DNA of 64,000 nt from Pseudomonadota bacterium (GTDB lineage: Bacteria > Pseudomonadota > Gammaproteobacteria > Pseudomonadales > Pseudohongiellaceae): the NCBI GenBank assembly GCA_027621405.1, contig JAQCBT010000015.1:1-64000 (forward strand). The letters run 5' to 3'. The position numbers were made by a program, and so were the translations under genes. Positions 19,202 to 29,343 of the stretch are shown here, piece by piece. The notes beneath the pieces were generated by a model that was not told the DNA's origin, searched no databases, and was given only the letters and a program-made list of their open reading frames with translations. Every line of letters starts with the position of its first letter. The stretch's first letter is position 1.

Positions 19202-19768
19202 ATGACATTCACCAGAAGCAAGGCTCGAGCTATCTGGCTGCTTGCCCTGCTAGCAGCAGCCGGTGTCGTGCGGGCACAGGGGCTGGATAGTCATGTGCAC
19301 GGCAGTGCCGAACTCAATGTGGTTTCAATCGGCCAACAACTACAGATCGAATTCTTCAGCCCCGCCATCAACCTGCTCGGTTTTGAGACGGCCCCCAACA
19401 ATGAAGAAGAAACGGCAATGCTCAATGAAACCTCAACACAACTGCAGGATGATGATTGGCTGCTCGGAGATGCGCTCCCAGATTGCCAGCTTACGACTAA
19501 CACGATCGAAACCCCTGCTGCCGAAGAGCATATTCATGAGCAAGATGACGATCATGATCACTCCGGCCATGCAGGCGATGTGGAAGCGCACAGCAATTTT
19601 CACGTGCAATATCTTTATGACTGCCCGGCCGCGCCACCAGATAGGTTATTGATAGTTGCTTTCGATCGTTACAAGGGTATTGAGTCTATAACCGTGCAGT
19701 GGATCGCCGGGCAGAAACAAGGCTTCGCAAAGTTGACCCCCAGCAACCCGGTACTGACCTTCGATTAA
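19202..19768 (+). CDS. ZrgA-like (DUF2796) His-rich periplasmic protein
   Basis: A 188-residue secreted protein resembling DUF2796/ZrgA, the zinc-regulated component of the ZrgABCDE zinc uptake system in Vibrio. It has an N-terminal signal segment (about 8-26), the family start QGLDSHVHGSAELNVV, a His/Asp-rich stretch EEHIHEQDDDHDHSGHAG (about 100-117) suited to binding zinc, and a C-terminal beta domain. It is convergent with a DUF3299 gene, which fits a metal-uptake cluster. Zinc as the substrate is inferred from the family and the histidines; no Zur site was found by eye. Confidence 0.8.
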   Translation: MTFTRSKARAIWLLALLAAAGVVRAQGLDSHVHGSAELNVVSIGQQLQIEFFSPAINLLGFETAPNNEEETAMLNETSTQLQDDDWLLGDALPDCQLTTNTIETPAAEEHIHEQDDDHDHSGHAGDVEAHSNFHVQYLYDCPAAPPDRLLIVAFDRYKGIESITVQWIAGQKQGFAKLTPSNPVLTFD

Positions 19769-19855
19769 CTGATGCCGGCAACCGGTCTGGGATTTATCTG
19801 AACGGTATTGGCGGACTGCCAAAAACGAAACAGCGCTATTCAGCAATTTCGCTGC

Positions 19856-20434
19856 CTAGTAGTCATACAACTCTACGTGTTCCGCCTGCAGGCTGTAAGC
19901 AGAATTCGCCAATTCGTGTCGTACTACCTGACTACTCAGGAAACCTAATACATAGTAGGCATCATACATGTTGTACTGCTCCAGACCTGGCTCGTAAGTC
20001 ACATGGATAATCTGGTTAGGCGGAGGTGGTGGAACGTGGATACAGGCGCCGAAGAAGGGCACCAGGAAAAACTCGGTAACCTTGCGCTCGTCATTGTAAG
20101 CAGTAGGCACGATAAACCCAGGCAGCAGGACTCTTTCGTCCAGTAAGTCGGGATTTACATCAAATGACTGCAGTGCCTTCTGGAAGGCATCGTTTTCAGG
20201 GCTACTCTCACTCAACTGGTCTTCCCAGCCGAAGCCGTCATGGGAAACCGGCGGTGCATTGAGGATAGCATCCAGGTCCGCCCGGCTCATCAGGTCTTCC
20301 CACTTCAATGCCAGGATGTCATCCGGGTTATCAGGTTTGAATTTGAGCTGATAGTCCTGGCCCACGGCCACGCCGCCGAACAGGCCAGTTCCCAGAACAA
20401 TCAGGGGCAGCGATTTGAGTAATCTGGCAAACAT
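19856..20434 (-). CDS. DUF3299 periplasmic protein, paralogue 1
   Basis: A 192-residue secreted protein with a signal peptide (about 1-25) and the DUF3299 core. The best-kept segment is PGFIVPTAYNDERKVTEFF followed by LVPFFGACIH (Cys131, His133) and a run of five prolines, PPPPPNQIIHV. A second copy at 29344 keeps this block almost unchanged. DUF3299 genes are found with LolD/FtsX-type ABC transporters and ZrgA-like proteins, so a role in metal handling is likely. The Cys and His could be metal ligands, which is inference. It is convergent with the ZrgA-like gene. Confidence 0.8.
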   Translation of the reverse strand: MFARLLKSLPLIVLGTGLFGGVAVGQDYQLKFKPDNPDDILALKWEDLMSRADLDAILNAPPVSHDGFGWEDQLSESSPENDAFQKALQSFDVNPDLLDERVLLPGFIVPTAYNDERKVTEFFLVPFFGACIHVPPPPPNQIIHVTYEPGLEQYNMYDAYYVLGFLSSQVVRHELANSAYSLQAEHVELYDY

Positions 20435-20765
20435 GGGTGCCTCTTTCTGAATTGCGCCGAATAGTCAAAGTCACTCGAGTATAACCCAGAGGTATTGTTG
20501 GGCATATCGTGGTAGCCCCGCTGTCGGCCGTTGGAAGCAAATTATCTCGCCAACAGAAATCTATTAAATAATTGATATTATTGTCATTTATTCCTATTCC
20601 TTTACAGTATTTACAGTCCAACCAATGCCTGGTACGCAGCTGTTTCGGAACGTGGCTGGCGCCAGTCACGACTGTAATTAACTTCAGTTGGCCGGTGCAA
20701 AATGCTAGATTGCAAAGCCACAACCTATCCACAATAAGAACTGAAAGAGCAATTAAGGAAACCTA
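20435..20765. other. Divergent intergenic region, AT-rich
   Basis: These 331 bases lie between DUF3299 paralogue 1 and the propeller gene and must carry both promoters. The middle (about 20560-20610) is very A/T-rich (TAAATAATTGATATTATTG). A Zur-type palindrome (core TATAAC flanks) was looked for and no acceptable match was seen. No gene is apparent. Confidence 0.5.
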
Positions 20766-21899
20766 ATGAGATCGCTTTTGAGCAGGATGGCGCTGAGCAC
20801 CATCACCACATTTGTATCCCTCTCCGCATATGGCCAGAATTCCGACATCGTCGGCCCCAGCCCCTATGACTACGTCACCGACAGCTGGATGCAAACCTTC
20901 GCGGAAGAAGGCATGACGTTCGGCGGTACATCAGGGGTTTATGTGCAGAACAAGGGCCGCATCTTCTTCTTGCAGCGCGGCGAAACCCGCCTGCCCAATC
21001 CAGTTCCACAGAGCTACGCGGGTTTCCCCGCCTCACTGGGCTGGAACGTTTTGCAAGGCCGGGGCCGCGTCTGGCAGAACGTGATCTATGTGGTGAACAG
21101 CGAGGGTGAGGTACTGGAGATCTGGAATCAGTGGGATCACTTGTTCAAGGGAACCAATGGTCCCGGTCCACATCGGCTGCGCATGAACCCCTACGATCCG
21201 CAGAACCGACTGTGGCTGGTGGATGAAACAAACCACATCATCTATGTGTTCTCCAACGATGGCGGGCGCCTGGAAATGACCCTGGGCGAGAAAGGGATTC
21301 CGGGTAAAGACGAGACCCATTATCGCCTGCCCCAGGATGTAGCCTTCCTCCCCAACGGCATGTTCCTCGTGGGTGATGGCCTCGGCGGCAACAATCGCAT
21401 CGTTGTGCGTAATGCCGACGGATCCTATCGTTCGGAATTCGGTGAAGGCGGTGACGCTGCCCACCAGTTTGCGTCGGTGCATTCTCTGGCCATGGGACCG
21501 GACCAGAAACTCTATGCGCTGGATCGTGACAAACGCGACGTGAAGGTGTTTCGCCAGACCGCAGCCCTGGATTCAGCCGACTATCCGAATTACGAATACG
21601 AAACCACCTGGACCGGTCTCGATCTGCCACTGGATATTACGCTGGGTGATGATGCCGCCTGGGTCACCGACATCCGTCCACCCAAGATCGTGAAATACAA
21701 TCTTGACGGCACCCAGGACTATGTCTGGAGACTACCTGTAGAAGGCCCCCATATGTGGATCGAGATGCATTCCCTGGCTGCCGATGAGGATGGCAACCTG
21801 TATGGCACGGACAACCAGGCTGGACGACCCCAGAAGATGGTGCCACGCGCCGATGCCGATCCCGATCACATTGTGCCCCGCCCCTGGTTCGAACGTTAG
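20766..21899 (+). CDS. Secreted NHL-repeat beta-propeller (PAL-like)
   Basis: A 377-residue exported protein with a signal peptide (about 1-23, ending SAYGQ) and a six-bladed NHL-type propeller. Blades are seen in NRLWLVDETNHIIYVFSNDG, GMFLVGDGLGGNNRIVVRN and QKLYALDRDKRDVKVF. The blade pattern and the DG/GDG turns resemble the peptidyl-alpha-hydroxyglycine lyase (PAL) half of peptide-amidating enzymes, but metal ligands could not be assigned by eye. A PHM-like copper monooxygenase is encoded at 52870. Function unproven. Confidence 0.65.
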   Translation: MRSLLSRMALSTITTFVSLSAYGQNSDIVGPSPYDYVTDSWMQTFAEEGMTFGGTSGVYVQNKGRIFFLQRGETRLPNPVPQSYAGFPASLGWNVLQGRGRVWQNVIYVVNSEGEVLEIWNQWDHLFKGTNGPGPHRLRMNPYDPQNRLWLVDETNHIIYVFSNDGGRLEMTLGEKGIPGKDETHYRLPQDVAFLPNGMFLVGDGLGGNNRIVVRNADGSYRSEFGEGGDAAHQFASVHSLAMGPDQKLYALDRDKRDVKVFRQTAALDSADYPNYEYETTWTGLDLPLDITLGDDAAWVTDIRPPKIVKYNLDGTQDYVWRLPVEGPHMWIEMHSLAADEDGNLYGTDNQAGRPQKMVPRADADPDHIVPRPWFER

Positions 21900-22063
21900 G
21901 GTCGCTATGCACATGGTTACCTGTGATTTGCTGCATTTAGTAACTGCACCAGATCCGGCGCAATGACCGTTTACTCGTTGAAGGACGATGGCTGGCGATT
22001 CAGGCTGCCCATTGTCCTTCGACAGATCATTTATGCAATAGACCACATGGAGCCAAACTTATC

Positions 22064-23233
22064 ATGTTGAAACCAGGCAGAATCTCGCTTCTCGCACTTG
22101 TATCATTATTGGTACTGGGCTGCAGCGAATCAACCGAACCCCAGACGCCACCTACCGAAGAAGAAATTGCCGAGATCGCACAAGGCATCCATGAGCGGGT
22201 CATCACACTGGATACCCACGCCGACATCAACACGAGTAACTTTACCCACGAGACCAATTACACCCAGAACCTGGATACCCAGGTGAACCTGCCGAAGATG
22301 GACGCCGGTGGTCTGGACGTGGCCTTCTTCATTGTCTACACCGGCCAGGGCGAGTTGGGCCCGGAAGGCTATAAGGCGGCCTACGACAATGCCATCGACA
22401 AGTTCGAAGCGATTCACCGCCTGGCTGAAGAGATTGCGCCAGACCAGATCGAACTGGCCTACAACTCAGATGACGTGAGACGCATCATCGCCTCCGGCAA
22501 GAAGGTAGCGATGATCGGCATCGAGAACGCCTATCCAGTGGGCCCCGACCTCTCCAATATCGAGAAGTTCTATGACATGGGCGGACGCTATATGTCCCTC
22601 GCTCACAACGGCCACAACCAGTTTTCCGATTCCAATACCGGCGAAGCCGATGGCGTCTACTGGCATGGCGGCCTGAGCGAGATGGGCCGGTTCGCGATCA
22701 AGGAGATGAATCGCCTCGGCATCATGATCGACATCTCCCACCCGTCCAGGGACTCCATCATGCAGACACTGGAGTTGAGCCGTGCACCGGTTATTGCCTC
22801 CCATTCCTCTGCACGTGCGCTGACAGACCATTCCCGAAACCTCGATGATGAGATGCTGCTGGCATTGAAAGACAACGGCGGTGTCATACAGACTGTGGCA
22901 TTCGGCACCTATGTCAGTGAATTGCGTCGAGCCCACTGGGCATCCGGCGGCGACTTCGCCGATGCACCTCCCGCAACGGTTTCTGATTTCGTGGATCACA
23001 TCGACTATATGGTGAACCTCATCGGCATCGAGCACGTAGGTATCAGTTCAGACTTCGATGGTGGGGGCGGACTGACCGGTTGGAATGACGCCTCCGAAAC
23101 CTTCAATGTAACCAAGGAGTTGGTGCGCCGCGGATATACCGAAGAACAGATCGGGATGATGTGGTCTGGCAACCTGCTGCGCGTGTTGGATGACGTCCAG
23201 CGCATCGCCCAGGAAATTCAGAACGAGGCATAG
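22064..23233 (+). CDS. Membrane dipeptidase (peptidase family M19), lipoprotein
   Basis: A zinc-dependent dipeptidase of the renal-dipeptidase family, exported and anchored by a lipid: the signal ends LLVLGC with Cys20. It has 389 residues and the TIM-barrel metal ligands expected for M19: THAD (near 48), a glutamate in GIENAYP (near 150), histidines in DISHPS and ASHSSARAL (near 222 and 247), and DFDGGGG near 330. It likely hydrolyses dipeptides at the envelope. The next two genes encode M20 and (beyond a TerB gene) M61 peptidases on the same strand. Confidence 0.9.
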   Translation: MLKPGRISLLALVSLLVLGCSESTEPQTPPTEEEIAEIAQGIHERVITLDTHADINTSNFTHETNYTQNLDTQVNLPKMDAGGLDVAFFIVYTGQGELGPEGYKAAYDNAIDKFEAIHRLAEEIAPDQIELAYNSDDVRRIIASGKKVAMIGIENAYPVGPDLSNIEKFYDMGGRYMSLAHNGHNQFSDSNTGEADGVYWHGGLSEMGRFAIKEMNRLGIMIDISHPSRDSIMQTLELSRAPVIASHSSARALTDHSRNLDDEMLLALKDNGGVIQTVAFGTYVSELRRAHWASGGDFADAPPATVSDFVDHIDYMVNLIGIEHVGISSDFDGGGGLTGWNDASETFNVTKELVRRGYTEEQIGMMWSGNLLRVLDDVQRIAQEIQNEA

Positions 23234-23364
23234 ACTGGCCACACTGACTTGTTCGCCTGCGAAACCACCGCAGGAACTCGCCTTCGGGATCCAGGCGAAC
23301 ATGGATTTTGCGTAACTATTCACTCATTATTTTCTCCAAAATTTTTTCAACACTTTTCTCAATT

Positions 23365-24681
23365 ATGAAAAATCTGGTACTTGGCCTGACCCTGCTCCTG
23401 CAACCTCTCGTGGCCGCCTCCGCCCAGGAGCTGGAACCGCTGGTTCCGGTGGACGAACCGATCTCCCGGCAACTACAAGCGGTGTTGGCAAATCCAACCA
23501 TACAGGCCGCATTGCAGCGGATTCAGGAGAGAGAGCCTCTCACCGTTGAGGAACAGCTGCAGATCACCGAAATTCCAGCACCTCCTTTCCAGGAAGAGCG
23601 GCGCGCCGCTGACTACCTGCAACGATTTCAGGAGCTTGGTCTCTCAGATGCCTACATAGATGATGAAGGCAATGTAGTCGCCTTTCGACGAGGTTCAGGC
23701 GAAGGCCCTACCCTCCTGATTGCCGCGCACCTGGACACGGTCTTTCCGGATTCGGTTGATACCACCGTTGAGCTAAGGGACGGCCGCTACTATGCGCCCG
23801 GGATCGGTGACGACACACGCGGGCTCGCCGCACTACTCTCCGTTATCGATGTGCTCAATCAATACGAGATAGAAACTGTCGGCGATATCATTTTCAGCGG
23901 CAATGTGGGTGAAGAAGGCCGTGGCGATCTGCGTGGCATCAAGGCTCTTTTCAGGGACCTGGAGGGCGTGGATGGATTTATCTCAGTGGATGGTGTGCGC
24001 CTGAGTCGCATCACCGCTGGCGGCACCGGTAGCCGCCGCTTCGAATTCATCTTCTCGGGCCCCGGGGGGCATTCCTTCGGCGCATTCGGCCTGCCCTCTG
24101 CGATTCACGCCATGGGCAGGGCCATCGCCTATATTGCCGAATTGCAGACTCCACAATTTCCCAAGACAACCTTTACCGTCGGCACTGTGAGCGGCGGCAC
24201 TTCGGTGAATTCCATCGCCGCTGACGCCACCTTTGCCATCGACATGCGTTCCAACAACAGCGAATCTCTCGCCATATTCGAGCAGCAGGCAAAACAGGCG
24301 GCACTGACTGCAGTCATGGAGGAAAACTCGCGCTGGGACAGCGACGCCATCAGCGTTGAGTTCAAGCTGATCGGCGACAGGCCAGTGGGCAGCACGTCCG
24401 TGGACAGTCCCATCGTGCAGGTCGCTGCCGGAGCTTACGCGAAACTCGGGGTCACCATCGATGGCATTACCATCTCCAGCACCGACTCCAATGTACCCAT
24501 GGCACTCGGAATTCCGGCAATCACCATTTCGGGTGGCGGCGAAGGCGGCGGTGCTCACTCACCGGCCGAGTGGTTCGAACCGGTAGACTCCTGGTTGGGT
24601 CCACAGGCGGTCCTGCTCAATATACTGACCCTGGTAGGGGTTCAGGGTGTTAGCGAGCCAGTCCTGAGCAACGATTATTGA
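23365..24681 (+). CDS. Exported M20-family metallopeptidase
   Basis: A 438-residue di-zinc peptidase of the M20 (carboxypeptidase/tripeptidase) type. The ATG at 23365 gives a clean signal peptide ending AAASAQ; an earlier in-frame codon exists at 23308. Metal and catalytic motifs are AAHLDTVFP (His and the following Asp), IGDDTRGLAALL, and EEGRGDLRGIKAL carrying the glutamate pair. A dimerisation/lid insert follows (GTGSRRFEFIFSGPGGHSFG), and a last His lies in GGGEGGGAHSPAEWF. It probably cleaves peptides in the periplasm together with its M19 neighbour. Confidence 0.9.
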   Translation: MKNLVLGLTLLLQPLVAASAQELEPLVPVDEPISRQLQAVLANPTIQAALQRIQEREPLTVEEQLQITEIPAPPFQEERRAADYLQRFQELGLSDAYIDDEGNVVAFRRGSGEGPTLLIAAHLDTVFPDSVDTTVELRDGRYYAPGIGDDTRGLAALLSVIDVLNQYEIETVGDIIFSGNVGEEGRGDLRGIKALFRDLEGVDGFISVDGVRLSRITAGGTGSRRFEFIFSGPGGHSFGAFGLPSAIHAMGRAIAYIAELQTPQFPKTTFTVGTVSGGTSVNSIAADATFAIDMRSNNSESLAIFEQQAKQAALTAVMEENSRWDSDAISVEFKLIGDRPVGSTSVDSPIVQVAAGAYAKLGVTIDGITISSTDSNVPMALGIPAITISGGGEGGGAHSPAEWFEPVDSWLGPQAVLLNILTLVGVQGVSEPVLSNDY

Positions 24682-24762
24682 AAATAAGCAATCAGGACTA
24701 TTCACGCCAGAATAGCTACTAAATAAAAATAAAAAACAATATCAAGGAAAAGAGGAACAAAC

Positions 24763-25203
24763 ATGGCCCTGATCGATTTCAGCATCATAAAAGAATTTCT
24801 CAGCGGTGGGGATGCAAGCAGGAACCAGGAAGAACTCTTCAAGGAGATGCTACTTCTGGTTTTGGCCAGGGCTACCCACGCCGATGCCAACGTTGAATCC
24901 ATCGAGGTGCAACACGTGCAGAAGGCGATGAAAGAGATGACGGGGGAGGAATTCTCCGAAGCCGACATCTTGACCGCTGCATCGTCGGAGATTTTCGAAT
25001 CCAAGTCCCTGGAGCGCACCCTGGCAAACGCATCTCGCAAACTCGACGAGACACACAAAATTTCCATACTGGATTGTCTCGCGAATCTGATTCGAGCCGA
25101 TGGCCTGATACGGGATCCGGAACTGGATTTTTTCAATCATGTTGCCAATTCCCTGCAGGCATCACCCTCGGAGATTGCCGGCCTGCGAGTCAGCACTTCC
25201 TGA
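24763..25203 (+). CDS. TerB-family protein
   Basis: A 146-residue all-helical cytoplasmic protein of the TerB/DjlA-N superfamily: a helix bundle with acidic pairs, for example ARATHADANVESIEVQHVQ and LIRADGLIRDPELDFF. Such domains occur in tellurite and stress proteins and may bind metal ions. A good ribosome site (AAGAGGAAC) precedes the ATG. It sits between the M20 and M61 peptidase genes on the same strand. Nothing shows a more exact function. Confidence 0.75.
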   Translation: MALIDFSIIKEFLSGGDASRNQEELFKEMLLLVLARATHADANVESIEVQHVQKAMKEMTGEEFSEADILTAASSEIFESKSLERTLANASRKLDETHKISILDCLANLIRADGLIRDPELDFFNHVANSLQASPSEIAGLRVSTS

Positions 25204-25445
25204 TCAATCAGCTCAGGGCAGGTGCACCGGCATAGTGCACTCGTCCTGATTCCTGCCGCTACTCTCTGCCTGCATCCATCAGTCCCTTGTGGCAGGCACC
25301 TGCTCGAACAGGGCATTCCATACAGTCCCCATCTGGAAGTACAGGTACGCCACCGCGGACAGAACTGAGCCGGCTTTGGTGTAGAATCGTGACTCGGCCC
25401 GCTTTTCTTCAATTCATCCGGGTTATCACAGGAGTACCGATACCA

Positions 25446-27299
25446 ATGAAGCGAATCAATTACGTGCTAGGCTTGTCCAGGCCTTTGCTGCCAATCCTGG
25501 CGACACTGATGCTGGGCCTGCCCGGTTCTGCCTGGGGAAATGAAACCCAGTATCGCGTAGAACTCAATGAGCGCCATATGCAGCAGGTGACTATTGAGGC
25601 CCGCTTTACGGAGGTGGTTGGTGAGTCCCTGAACTTCCATTTACCTGTGTGGCGGTCAGGCCTCTATCTCGTGCTCGATTTCGTCGGCACGCTATCCGGA
25701 TTGGAGGTGACCGATGGCAATGGACGGGCACTGGCATTCGAACAGACCGCCAAATCGTCCTGGCAGGTTCAGCGGCCTGATTCAAGACCTGGCGAGGTGG
25801 TAGTTCGTTACCGCTTGTTCGCAGACAGCCTCTCCGATCGTACGCGGCATGTGGATTCCGGACACGCGTTTCTCAATCCTGCCGCCGTGTTTGTCTATTC
25901 CGACACTCACCGTGACGAACCAGTCTCGGTCGCGATCGACTTACCCGACGGCTGGCGAGCAGCCAGTGGTATGGAGCAGCCCGAGCCGGGCCGATTTGTC
26001 GCGCCCCATTACGACCGCCTCGTCGACTCACCTATCGAGGCTGGAACCTTCGATCTGGTGACCTTTGAAGCCGGCGGCATGACCATCGACTTCCTGATCG
26101 AAGGCACCTGGGACGGCGACGAAGAACGGCTTGCCCATGACATCGGCGCCATCGTCGAAACCACGGTCAAGATATTTGAAACAGCAGAGCGTCCACTGCC
26201 AACTGATCGCTACCTGTTCATGTTAAATAGTGGCCCGGGACTTGGTGGCGGTACCGAGTACTACAACAGTACCGTCGTCCACACCGATCCCCGCGTCTTC
26301 TGGGATGAAGACCGCTGGCAGGGTTTCCTCGGACTCATGGCTCATGAGTTTTTCCATACCTGGAACGTCAAGCGCTTCCGCCCGGCCGATATCGATCGCT
26401 ATGACTACCAGAACGTAAACTACACCGAATTATTGTGGGTCGCTGAAGGTCTTACCAGTTATTACGACCAGTTGATCCCGGTGCGCGCGGGGCTGGTGTC
26501 AGTGGATGACTATCGAGAGCAACTGGCCGATGCTATCGGCAGTGTCATCGATAATCCGGGCTACGGTCAGGACACCCTCGCCCGCGCCAGTTTCGAGGCC
26601 TGGACCAAGGGCTACCACCGTGGTGCCGACCGGGCAGCGGACAAGCCTAACCGCACGATCTCCTTCTATAGCCAGGGTGGTGTGCTGGGCCTGGTACTGG
26701 ATTTGGAGATACGCCGCGCCAGCAACGGCCAGCGCAGCCTGGATTCGGTAATGACAGCACTCTACGATGACTTCCCCCTGGGCGAAGGCGGTTTTACCTA
26801 TGCAGATTTCCGCGATCGCCTGGCCGCGGCGGGTGGCGACAGCCTTGCCAGGAAGCTGGATACCTGGGTGTACGAGACCGAGCCCATGCCAGTTGCCGAG
26901 GCGCTGGCATCGGTCGGCTGGCTGCTGGAACGAGAAGACACCAGCGATGCTCCCGTGCAGGTTGCACTCGGTGCCGCACTGAGTGGCGATCCACCTACCG
27001 TGCGCTATGCACGACTGGATAGCGCGGCCTGGCGCGCCGGCGTTAACGCGGGAGACGAACTACTGGCCATCGACGGCCGACGTATATCCGGTGGCGTGAA
27101 TACCCTGTTACGACGCTATGCGCCGGGTGACAATATAGAACTCACCCTGTTCCGTGATGGCATGCTCGAAACCATTAATGTGACTCTTGACCCTGTATTG
27201 GGAGACTACGAGGTCCATGTAGACGAAACGGCTGGCTCACAGGCTGCGCTGCTGCGCGACGAATGGCTGGACGGTGCCGATACGGAAGATGAGGACTAA
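25446..27299 (+). CDS. M61-family glycyl aminopeptidase with PDZ domain
   Basis: A 617-residue exported zinc aminopeptidase. It has a signal peptide (about 1-32), an N-terminal beta domain (RVELNERHMQQVTIEARF), a thermolysin-like domain with the zinc motif HEFFH in LMAHEFFHTWNVKRF (near 300) and a downstream glutamate in LLWVAEGLTSYYDQL, and a PDZ domain at about 510-590 (SAAWRAGVNAGDELLAIDG). This layout is standard for M61. The start ATG is chosen for the signal peptide; a longer frame opens at 25287. Confidence 0.92.
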   Translation: MKRINYVLGLSRPLLPILATLMLGLPGSAWGNETQYRVELNERHMQQVTIEARFTEVVGESLNFHLPVWRSGLYLVLDFVGTLSGLEVTDGNGRALAFEQTAKSSWQVQRPDSRPGEVVVRYRLFADSLSDRTRHVDSGHAFLNPAAVFVYSDTHRDEPVSVAIDLPDGWRAASGMEQPEPGRFVAPHYDRLVDSPIEAGTFDLVTFEAGGMTIDFLIEGTWDGDEERLAHDIGAIVETTVKIFETAERPLPTDRYLFMLNSGPGLGGGTEYYNSTVVHTDPRVFWDEDRWQGFLGLMAHEFFHTWNVKRFRPADIDRYDYQNVNYTELLWVAEGLTSYYDQLIPVRAGLVSVDDYREQLADAIGSVIDNPGYGQDTLARASFEAWTKGYHRGADRAADKPNRTISFYSQGGVLGLVLDLEIRRASNGQRSLDSVMTALYDDFPLGEGGFTYADFRDRLAAAGGDSLARKLDTWVYETEPMPVAEALASVGWLLEREDTSDAPVQVALGAALSGDPPTVRYARLDSAAWRAGVNAGDELLAIDGRRISGGVNTLLRRYAPGDNIELTLFRDGMLETINVTLDPVLGDYEVHVDETAGSQAALLRDEWLDGADTEDED

Positions 27300-27342
27300 T
27301 AATCCCCGCTACCCGGCAAGCAGCGTAAGTTTGCAGACAATT

Positions 27343-28593
27343 CTAGGATGATTGCAGCGCATGCCCGAGGGACCGGGAATACGCAATACCTGCAGGAATG
27401 AGGGTGAGCAGCACGGAGGCTGCTATGGCTCCTCCCATATAGAGCCAGATTCCAGCTGTAGAGGGCCACACATCGATCACCAGGGCGAAGTTTTCACTCA
27501 GCCAGGACTGGGTAACAGCGAAGCCGGCGGTGACCACCAGGTATCCCATGACCGCCGCCATGACCGTCAGGCTCAGCGCTTCCAGTTCAATGATCCACAA
27601 TATGAAAAATGGTCGCGCGCCAATCGCCCGATAGAGTGCCAACTCACGTCTTCTCTCGCGCAGTGATGACAGCAACATGGTACTCAGGCCCAGCAGTGAA
27701 GCAGTTAACACCAGTATGGATATGACGCTTAGCAGGCTCTCGAGAGTGCCGATGATCTGCCAGAGTTCACCCAGCGCAACCGCAGGCAGGATGGCGGTGA
27801 GCGGTTCCCGGGGATAGTTATTGATCGCACGCTGCAGGCCGAACACGGCCATGGGAGTGTCCAGACCGAGCAACAGGGCGGTAATCTGGGTGGGTTGCAG
27901 CTCTGAAAGGCGCGGGTCTTCGCGCTCCGGGCTCAAGGCCGCGACCTGTACACCGTTCTGCCAACCGAGGTGAATCGCCTCGATACCCTGCAGGCTCACA
28001 TGAATAGTCCGGTCCACCGGGGTACCGGTGGGAGCCAGAATGCCTGACACGATGAACGGCAGGTTCTCATGGTTAACGAAGCTCGTGTTTCCGATGCCAT
28101 GGGAGAGCACTATCTCCTGCCCCAGTTCATACCCCAGCGCATTCGCCACTTCACTGCCCAGCACCGCATGCAGAACATCGGAGAACGCCTCGCCTTCGGC
28201 AAAACGCAGCGCCTCGGAGTCGCCATAATGAAAATGTTCGAAATACTGCGAGTTCGTGCCTAGTACTCGAAAACCCCGATGGGAATCGCCGAGGGAGAAG
28301 GGAATACTCCAGCTCACTTCCGGGCGGGCGGAAATGTCCTCATAGCTTTGCCAGCTGATATTGTTGGTCGCGTTGCCGATCCTGAATACGGAATAGAGCA
28401 GGAGGTTGATCTGGCTGGTGCGCGCGCCAACCAGCAGGTCGACTCCAGACACGGTACGGACGAAACTGCTCTCAGCCTGGGCCCTGACGTGTTCGACACC
28501 GATCACAATAGCCATGCTGATGGTGAGGGAGGCCAGAGTTAACAGCACACTGCCGCGCCTGCTCCACAGGCTGCTGAAGGCCACCTCAAACAT
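27343..28593 (-). CDS. FtsX/MacB-type ABC transporter permease
   Basis: A 416-residue inner-membrane permease: one N-terminal membrane helix (about 15-35), a large periplasmic domain (40-270), then three C-terminal helices in the FtsX pattern, with ERRRELALYRAIGARPFFI in the coupling region. It probably works with the ATPase encoded just upstream, whose 3' end overlaps this start by eight bases. With DUF3299 and ZrgA-like partners it resembles the permease of the Zrg zinc-uptake system rather than a drug or lipoprotein exporter; substrate not proven. The start at 28593 matches family members. Confidence 0.82.
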   Translation of the reverse strand: MFEVAFSSLWSRRGSVLLTLASLTISMAIVIGVEHVRAQAESSFVRTVSGVDLLVGARTSQINLLLYSVFRIGNATNNISWQSYEDISARPEVSWSIPFSLGDSHRGFRVLGTNSQYFEHFHYGDSEALRFAEGEAFSDVLHAVLGSEVANALGYELGQEIVLSHGIGNTSFVNHENLPFIVSGILAPTGTPVDRTIHVSLQGIEAIHLGWQNGVQVAALSPEREDPRLSELQPTQITALLLGLDTPMAVFGLQRAINNYPREPLTAILPAVALGELWQIIGTLESLLSVISILVLTASLLGLSTMLLSSLRERRRELALYRAIGARPFFILWIIELEALSLTVMAAVMGYLVVTAGFAVTQSWLSENFALVIDVWPSTAGIWLYMGGAIAASVLLTLIPAGIAYSRSLGHALQSS

Positions 28594-29275
28594 GGCTAAC
28601 CTGCCTGGCCTGTGCCTTGTTAAGATTGGCCAGTTCCACCTCGGTATCAAAATACTTTGCTAGGGAGCGATCATGGCTGGCAAAGAGCATCGTGCAGTTA
28701 CTGATATCCCGAATCGACAATAACAGACTCATGAAGGAGTCACGTGCGTCCGTATCCAGTGCCGAGGTAGGCTCATCAGCCAGTAACAGCTCGGGTTCAT
28801 TGATCAGCGCCCGTGCGATAGCCACTCGCTGTTGCTGGCCAACACTAAGCCGATCCGCCCGCCGATGCAGCAGCGCCGGATCCAGATTGAGCGACTCGAG
28901 CAGGTGTTCCGACTTTTCGGTGATATCGCGCCGCGGCCGCCCGGAGAATCGCGCCACCAGTCGCAGGTTGCCTGCCACGGTGAGAAAGGGAATCAGGTTG
29001 AATTGCTGGAATACGATGCCGATGTGATCGGCCCGGAAGCGATCCCGCTTGCGTGGGCTAAGCGTAGCCAGCTCGGTGCCCAGAATTTGCAGGCTGCCTG
29101 ACTGGGCGGTCAAGGTTCCCGCCAACAGACCGAGCAAGGTGGATTTGCCGCTGCCGGAGGCGCCGCGCAGGAATACCGTCTCGGCCTGTGCTACCCGAAA
29201 CTCGGCGATGTCCAGCACCGGATCGTCTGATCCGGGCCAGGTATAGCGCAAATTCTCTATGCTGATGGTCGACAT
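28586..29275 (-). CDS. ABC transporter ATP-binding protein (LolD/MacB-like)
   Basis: A 229-residue ATPase subunit with Walker A GASGSGKST (about 38-46), Q-loop region IGIVFQQFNLIPFLTV, signature LSVGQQQRVAIARAL, Walker B LLLADEPTSALD and an H-loop in LFASHDRSL. It is fused by overlap to the permease gene and must energise it. The start MSTISIENLRY fits the family; five extra in-frame codons lie upstream. It is divergent from DUF3299 paralogue 2, with about 70 bases between them holding both promoters. Confidence 0.93.
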   Translation of the reverse strand: MSTISIENLRYTWPGSDDPVLDIAEFRVAQAETVFLRGASGSGKSTLLGLLAGTLTAQSGSLQILGTELATLSPRKRDRFRADHIGIVFQQFNLIPFLTVAGNLRLVARFSGRPRRDITEKSEHLLESLNLDPALLHRRADRLSVGQQQRVAIARALINEPELLLADEPTSALDTDARDSFMSLLLSIRDISNCTMLFASHDRSLAKYFDTEVELANLNKAQARQVSHV

Positions 29276-29343
29276 GATTCTGTTGTACAATGCTCAGCGT
29301 TCACTAAAGCCTGAAATTACCGTATCCACGAGGGCGAAACCCT